The notes below the pieces were generated by a model. That model did not search any database. It had not been told where the DNA came from and worked only from the letters and a program-made list of their open reading frames with translations. Positions 60,336 to 63,928 of a stretch of 63,928 nt of DNA are shown here, piece by piece. The stretch covers positions 1 to 63,928 of the forward strand of contig JAUJND010000011.1 in assembly GCA_030446505.1 (NCBI GenBank). The letters run 5' to 3'. The stretch comes from Chroococcidiopsidaceae cyanobacterium YX2bin18. Its GTDB lineage: Bacteria > Cyanobacteriota > Cyanobacteriia > Cyanobacteriales > Chroococcidiopsidaceae. A program made the position numbers and the translations under genes. The first letter of the stretch is position 1. Each line of letters opens with the position of its first letter.

Positions 60336-60579
60336 AAGGTGAAAAGCCTATATCAATTCAGGACAAATTTAAAACGATTTCGATCTGGTAGTAAAGTTCG
60401 ATTGCCAGCGAACATATCTACTATAGCTATAGTCAGTAGTGTTACGTAGCACATCAAGAAATGATTCTATGGTTTGCCGAAGGGAGCCAGAGCTAAACCC
60501 TTGCGAACCCGGCGGCGACATCAGTAATCCCGTAAGAGAATAAGTTACTCCAGAAGCAGGCAGACTCAATCAGAGGTGC
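60336..60579 (+). other. Degenerate echo of the lepA 3' end
   Basis: This 240-base stretch contains imperfect copies of upstream lepA sequence. GGCGGCGACATCAG at 60511 repeats 60213; TACTCCAGAAGCAGGC at 60546 repeats 60241. An 18-base CGCCATCAATTCAAGGTG occurs at both about 60130 and 60324. The spacing differs between pairs (about 194, 298 and 305 bases), so it is not one clean tandem duplication. Confidence 0.6.
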
Positions 60580-60905
60580 GCCCACCAAAAAGCGTTATCG
60601 AGAATCACCACCTGTCCTGGTTCCAGCACACAGGCACTAAGGATGTTCCCTCGAACACGATAGGCAAGCACCTTCCAGCGTGAAGGTGCTTTTTGACGTT
60701 GGCAGCTGCAATCATGTTACGCCTTCGTGATCAAAGCGCAGTAACAAAATCGCGTTCGGAGATTCATCCACATATAAATTTCAGGGAATGTCTGCCGTTC
60801 AGCGACTTTCCATTCCGTTCGCGGTAGCCGCGTGACTCAAGCCGATTTTGTCCAATGCTCGTGAGATGGTTCGAGCGCTGATATAATCTCCGTCGTACTC
60901 AAAAA
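60580..60905 (-). pseudogene. IS630-like transposase remnant
   Basis: On the minus strand, broken frames show YISARTISRALDKIGLSH (second helix-turn-helix of the IS630/Tc1 type), then YVDESPNA (first Asp of the DDE triad, in the VDE context) and LEPGQVVILDNA (second Asp). At least two stops and one frameshift separate them, and the N- and C-termini are missing. No inverted repeats are recognisable. Old decayed insertion. Confidence 0.45.
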
Positions 60906-61079
60906 ATCCGTGATTTTGTCGGCTGTGCGATCCGACTTTGCCTGGTAGCAGCCTGCCGCTTCAGCCACCACAATTGTGTTGACACAGAGCATGCTTTTTT
61001 CATCTGGCACCATTGCTTGAATGATTGCAGATGTCTTCAAATCGGGGACTGGGTCCTATAACTTGGCGACCGCTTCTGC

Positions 61080-61410
61080 CAAATAAATGTCGTTACTTTG
61101 ACTAGAATCGCTTGAGGCCGATGTAGCCGTGCCCTACTGCTAACACTTCCACAGGCACAGAGCTTCGATTGCAGATATCTTTAAATCGGGGACTAACGAT
61201 TTCGAACCCCCATACATCTCCACGCCGGATGACAACAGGCAACTCCAGCAGGCATTCATAAATGAAGGTGATGCGTTTGAGACTCAGTTGCCACTCCTCA
61301 ATTAAGGCATCGTCCCAAACCCATATTGCAGGAGCATCGGGGTAAACTTTTAATGCAGGACCATAAGGACTCAGAACGTCTCCATGTACCCAAACAACAG
61401 GATAAGTCAT
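61080..61410 (-). pseudogene. Photolyase-fold-like protein, shortened
   Basis: Starts MTYPVVWVHGDVLSPYGPAL, continues PDAPAIWVWDDALIEEWQLS, LKRITFIYECLLELP and VVIRRGDV, then jumps to SPRFKDICN and ends GYIGLKRF-stop. The pattern resembles the alpha/beta N-terminal domain of the DNA photolyase/cryptochrome family as I recall it in small cyanobacterial proteins. The spacing between RRGDV and SPRF is short, which suggests an internal deletion of roughly 20 residues. After the stop another frame reads FIWQKR, compatible with a lost tail. It starts 4 bases after the end of the upstream gene, as in an operon. Confidence 0.5.
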
Positions 61411-61414
61411 TGGT

Positions 61415-63497
61415 TTAATTACAGTTAGTGGTAAATGGAGTCTTTCTCTTGGTTCGCTGGCTCAATCTTGGAGGGATTTCAGCACGCCGTAGCACATCAC
61501 CGAAATGACTAGTAATGCCAACATCCCCAACCAGTACGATCCTTCACCTTTGCCTTGAATAGAGATATTAACCGCCGAAGTTCTTCGAGTCCTCGCTCCA
61601 CTTCAAATTTGTGGTGGAACAGAGCCTGTCCGGGATAGATCATCCTGCCTGAACTTTTTTGTAGCACCAGAGTGAAGTTGGACAATCCAAACCTGCTTTG
61701 AGTCCGCAACCCACTCTATCTGACTGGTCCCTAGTTTCGCAGCAACTTGATTATAGAGAGCTTGTACTGAACCTGCAATCTCATCTCAGAGAGTACAGAC
61801 CCTTTTTCCTGACCTGTCATAAATTCTTCACCAAAGTCTTGAGTGTTCTTCGATGATAATCTCCTCACTATCCTTCATGTCTATCTTCTCAGCAACTATC
61901 AAAGCACCGGAATAGGTTGCTTCAATACCTGCTTGAGCCATGATAGAAGCGATCGCGTCTCCTTCAGGATCTTCAGTAGCCATAAGCTTGAAGGGATCAC
62001 GCCAACCGCGCTGTGTAGTAAATTTCCCTGGTACTTGAACTATCGGACAAGTGCGAATCCATACTTCTTTACTTCCACTCGGTTGCCCAAAGCGGAAGGG
62101 AGCAACTCGTCTGCTGATGACAATGGCTTCAGGTACTGGTAGTTCAAATAGATAAGCTATCAGTAGACCGTACACCTTGTCACCGATAAAGCGACTAAAA
62201 CGATTGGGCCAGTGAATTTCGGCTTTAGAATGACTTTCTCCAACATCCTCCAGTTCCCAAATGATTGTATGGTCATGGAGAAACCCTCGGCATATAGGGT
62301 GAATGCTGAACTCAACACGAGTCTGGGCTGCATAATTGAGAGCAGGTATAAACCCATAAACCGTTTCAAGCAAGCGTAGTCCAAGTTGGCGCGGTAAGGC
62401 AGCAGTACCAGGCTTCTCTACGCAGCGCGGAGTATCGTCAGGTGCAAAATTCAATAACATCACTCATTAAAACGCCTGAAACGCCATCGCAGATATCTAT
62501 GGTTTCATTTACAATTGTGTACAATCCTGAGCAGCTAACCGCTTCACCAGAAACCTTGAATTTGCTGATATCCTTGGGCCCGTAAATAAATTCTCTGCTC
62601 TTGGATTACTTGGGTCAAAACTGCGAACATTCACTGAAGATTCAGATGACTGAGCTAAAATCGCTTCAATGGCATTGTCAGGTGATGCAAATTATATTGG
62701 CTTCGTAACTATGAATCCTTGCGTAGCGCTGCTCTAGCTCTGGATTAAAGCTAATAAATTGCGCTACGTTTGCTCTTGCAGCAAGTCGATCAAAATGCAT
62801 CTTTGTAATGCAATGTGTTTGGCTACTACTAATCGCAAATTGAGCTTGAATAATCAATGAATTGACTTCACTAGTTAATTCCAATAAGTCAGCCGATAAC
62901 TCCTTTAGTCTGTCAGAACCTATATCAGATGGAAGTGTGTTGATTGCTCTGCTGCCATTACGATAATAGCTTCTACCATATTGATGCCTGCCTCCAAGCT
63001 TAAAGGTATTTATTTCACAAAAGAGAATTTTTTGCCCTCTGTTAACCCAGAACCTGTACACACACCCCTTGCTGTATTGCTGGTCATTTAAAGAATGTAT
63101 ATGGTCGATCACTTTCTCCCCAAAAAGAGTGCCAGTCTCGTTGCGTCTAATCGGTAGAGGAGGAAGTGCAGTTGATTCCATATATTGCACCTTACGGAGT
63201 CTGCTGCAGCCTAATAATGGTCATAGCGTGTAAACGATTGGTTCAATAACTTCCTTGAAATGGGACTCCTGATAGTCTTTATCTGCACTATCAATTTATC
63301 CACAAAGGATTTCAATCCTTGTCAAGCCAGTTGATGTAGCGTTTGCCAGATGTGACAGGAGCACTGCAATAGAAGACATCTGTGCCATCCACGACGCTTT
63401 CGTAAACCTCTAGCATCAAATCTATGGCAGCCTTGTTCGGGCTTTCTAGTGTTATGTCACTATTGCAGAGGTAGGCTTCAGCTTTGTTGGCTGTCAT
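61415..63497 (-). pseudogene. Large decayed gene with ATP-grasp tail and phosphohistidine-swivel C-terminus
   Basis: Consecutive minus-strand frames tile one protein of about 680 residues. It opens MTANKAEAYLCNSDI and YCSAPVTSGKRYINWLDKD (63497-63312), then FKEVIEPNRLHAMTI. Next is EINTFKLGGRHQYGRSYYR with MHFDRLAARANVAQF (63190-62678), then SPDNAIEAILAQSSES. FAPDDTPRCVEKPGTAALP and VPGKFTTQRGWRDPFKLMA follow (62463-61828), then YSGALIVAEK and GEEFMTGQEKGS. The end reads SQIEWVADSKQVWIVQ and LVGDVGITSHFGDVLRRA, stop at 61415. The last two blocks match the ATP-grasp end and the TSH phosphohistidine domain of PEP-synthase-like enzymes. The N-terminal 330 residues are unrecognised. At least eight frame changes. 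Confidence 0.5.
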
Positions 63498-63641
63498 ATG
63501 TGAGTGAATAAAGGTATAGTTCCCATCTACCTATATACATTCAGGAGAACTAAATTAATATTCTACCTATTAAAACATCTGTGTTCTGATATAGCGAAAG
63601 TATAACTTTTTCTTGATGTTCGGCAATTGTTTTCGGACTTA

Positions 63642-63926
63642 CTATCGAGGTTTGCCCACTATATTATTGGGAGTATTTCTTGAGCGAAGAAGGGATTCAA
63701 TTGAATCCAGCTTTTGCGAAAGCAATCCGAGTTCACTTTTTAACTCTCGAAGTTGAGCATCCTGCCTCTGAACCTGCACAGGCGGTTCTAAATTGAATAC
63801 TAAAATGACAAAAATCAAAGCAATTATCGCAAACCACAAATTAACAGCTTGTTTAACACGCCAAAGTTTCTTGACTTCCTTATTATCTTTCTCGGCTTCC
63901 TTATTATCTTTCTCGGCTTCCTTATA
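63642..63926 (-). CDS. Small membrane-anchored coiled-coil protein, 5' partial
   Basis: The frame is open to the window edge. It reads a charged heptad stretch (KEAEKDN twice), KKLWRVKQAVN, one membrane helix LWFAIIALIFVILVFNL, then a coiled coil RQDAQLRELKSELGLLSQKL and a basic end. The translation start lies outside, since the first in-frame TTG (63839) is inside the membrane helix. Topology suggests cytoplasmic N-terminal repeats and a coiled-coil C-terminus. Not recognised as a named family. Confidence 0.6.
   Translation of the reverse strand, partial: YKEAEKDNKEAEKDNKEVKKLWRVKQAVNLWFAIIALIFVILVFNLEPPVQVQRQDAQLRELKSELGLLSQKLDSIESLLRSRNTPNNIVGKPR
63875..63925. repeat. 21-base tandem repeat in coding sequence
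   Basis: Two perfect copies of a 21-base unit and part of a third, in frame within the coiled-coil gene, encoding KEAEKDN heptads on the minus strand. The repeat continues to the window end, so the copy number is not known. Confidence 0.85.
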
Positions 63927-63928
63927 GA

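Overview
The window comes from a cyanobacterium. The palindrome GCGATCGC (HIP1) is scattered through genes and spacers. The gene content is also typically cyanobacterial: helical carotenoid proteins, a CrtW ketolase, an RRM RNA-binding protein, NrtS, DUF6335, DUF3386, multi-domain hybrid kinases and WD40 proteins. The mix suggests a Chroococcidiopsis/Nostocales-like lineage, but that is inference and no rRNA gene is present to confirm it.

Layout. 0-6 kb: the end of pyrC, an SDR remnant, then a minus-strand stress-type cluster (two tandem zinc alcohol dehydrogenases, an SRPBCC membrane protein, DUF2267) and a plus-strand DUF6335 gene. 6-16 kb: PhoD phosphatase; three tandem helical carotenoid proteins; a sugar-phosphate mutase overlapping nrtS; rdgB; glnB (PII) with an NtcA-like promoter; thiD; crtW, whose keto-carotenoid product is the ligand class expected for the carotenoid proteins. 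16-25.5 kb: a tiny RHH regulator, an SDR, an RRM protein, a TPR-M48 fusion lacking the zinc-protease motif, prfC, DUF4870, an alpha/beta hydrolase and hemB. 26-28.5 kb: a decayed KAP NTPase next to a MazF-type toxin-antitoxin pair. 28.6-43 kb: housekeeping genes (DUF2993, pseudouridine synthase, RodZ-like, malQ) and signalling genes, including a MHYT hybrid kinase that overlaps a REC-GGDEF cyclase, then NUDIX, RidA, another sensor kinase and a BtuF-like protein. 43-52.5 kb: two methyltransferases, an NmrA-like protein, a Na/Pi symporter fragment, ChrA, a WD40 protein, a ClC-CBS-Usp fusion and an IS5-family element. 52.5-60.4 kb: GH57, Nfu, DUF3386, a GAF kinase and lepA. 60.4-63.9 kb: a degraded zone with an IS630-like relic, a photolyase-like ORF, a long decayed gene ending in a phosphohistidine-swivel motif, and a coiled-coil membrane protein running off the edge.

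The most conspicuous property is damage. At least 18 genes carry frameshifts or in-frame stops, including essential ones (hemB, prfC) and highly conserved ones (lepA, glnB, thiD). Most lesions are gain or loss of one base in a short run, often GG or CC, and many restore a textbook family sequence when corrected. I read these mainly as residual sequencing or polishing errors. A smaller set (KAP NTPase, Na/Pi fragment, SDR fragment, IS630 relic and the 60-63.5 kb zone) looks like real decay. Disrupted genes are entered as pseudogene with the reconstructed product named.

The best candidate for something undescribed is the minus-strand pair at 61.1-63.5 kb. A roughly 680-residue protein appears to end in an ATP-grasp tail plus a TSH phosphohistidine-swivel motif, with no PEP-binding barrel after it. 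Four bases later a small photolyase-fold-like protein begins.
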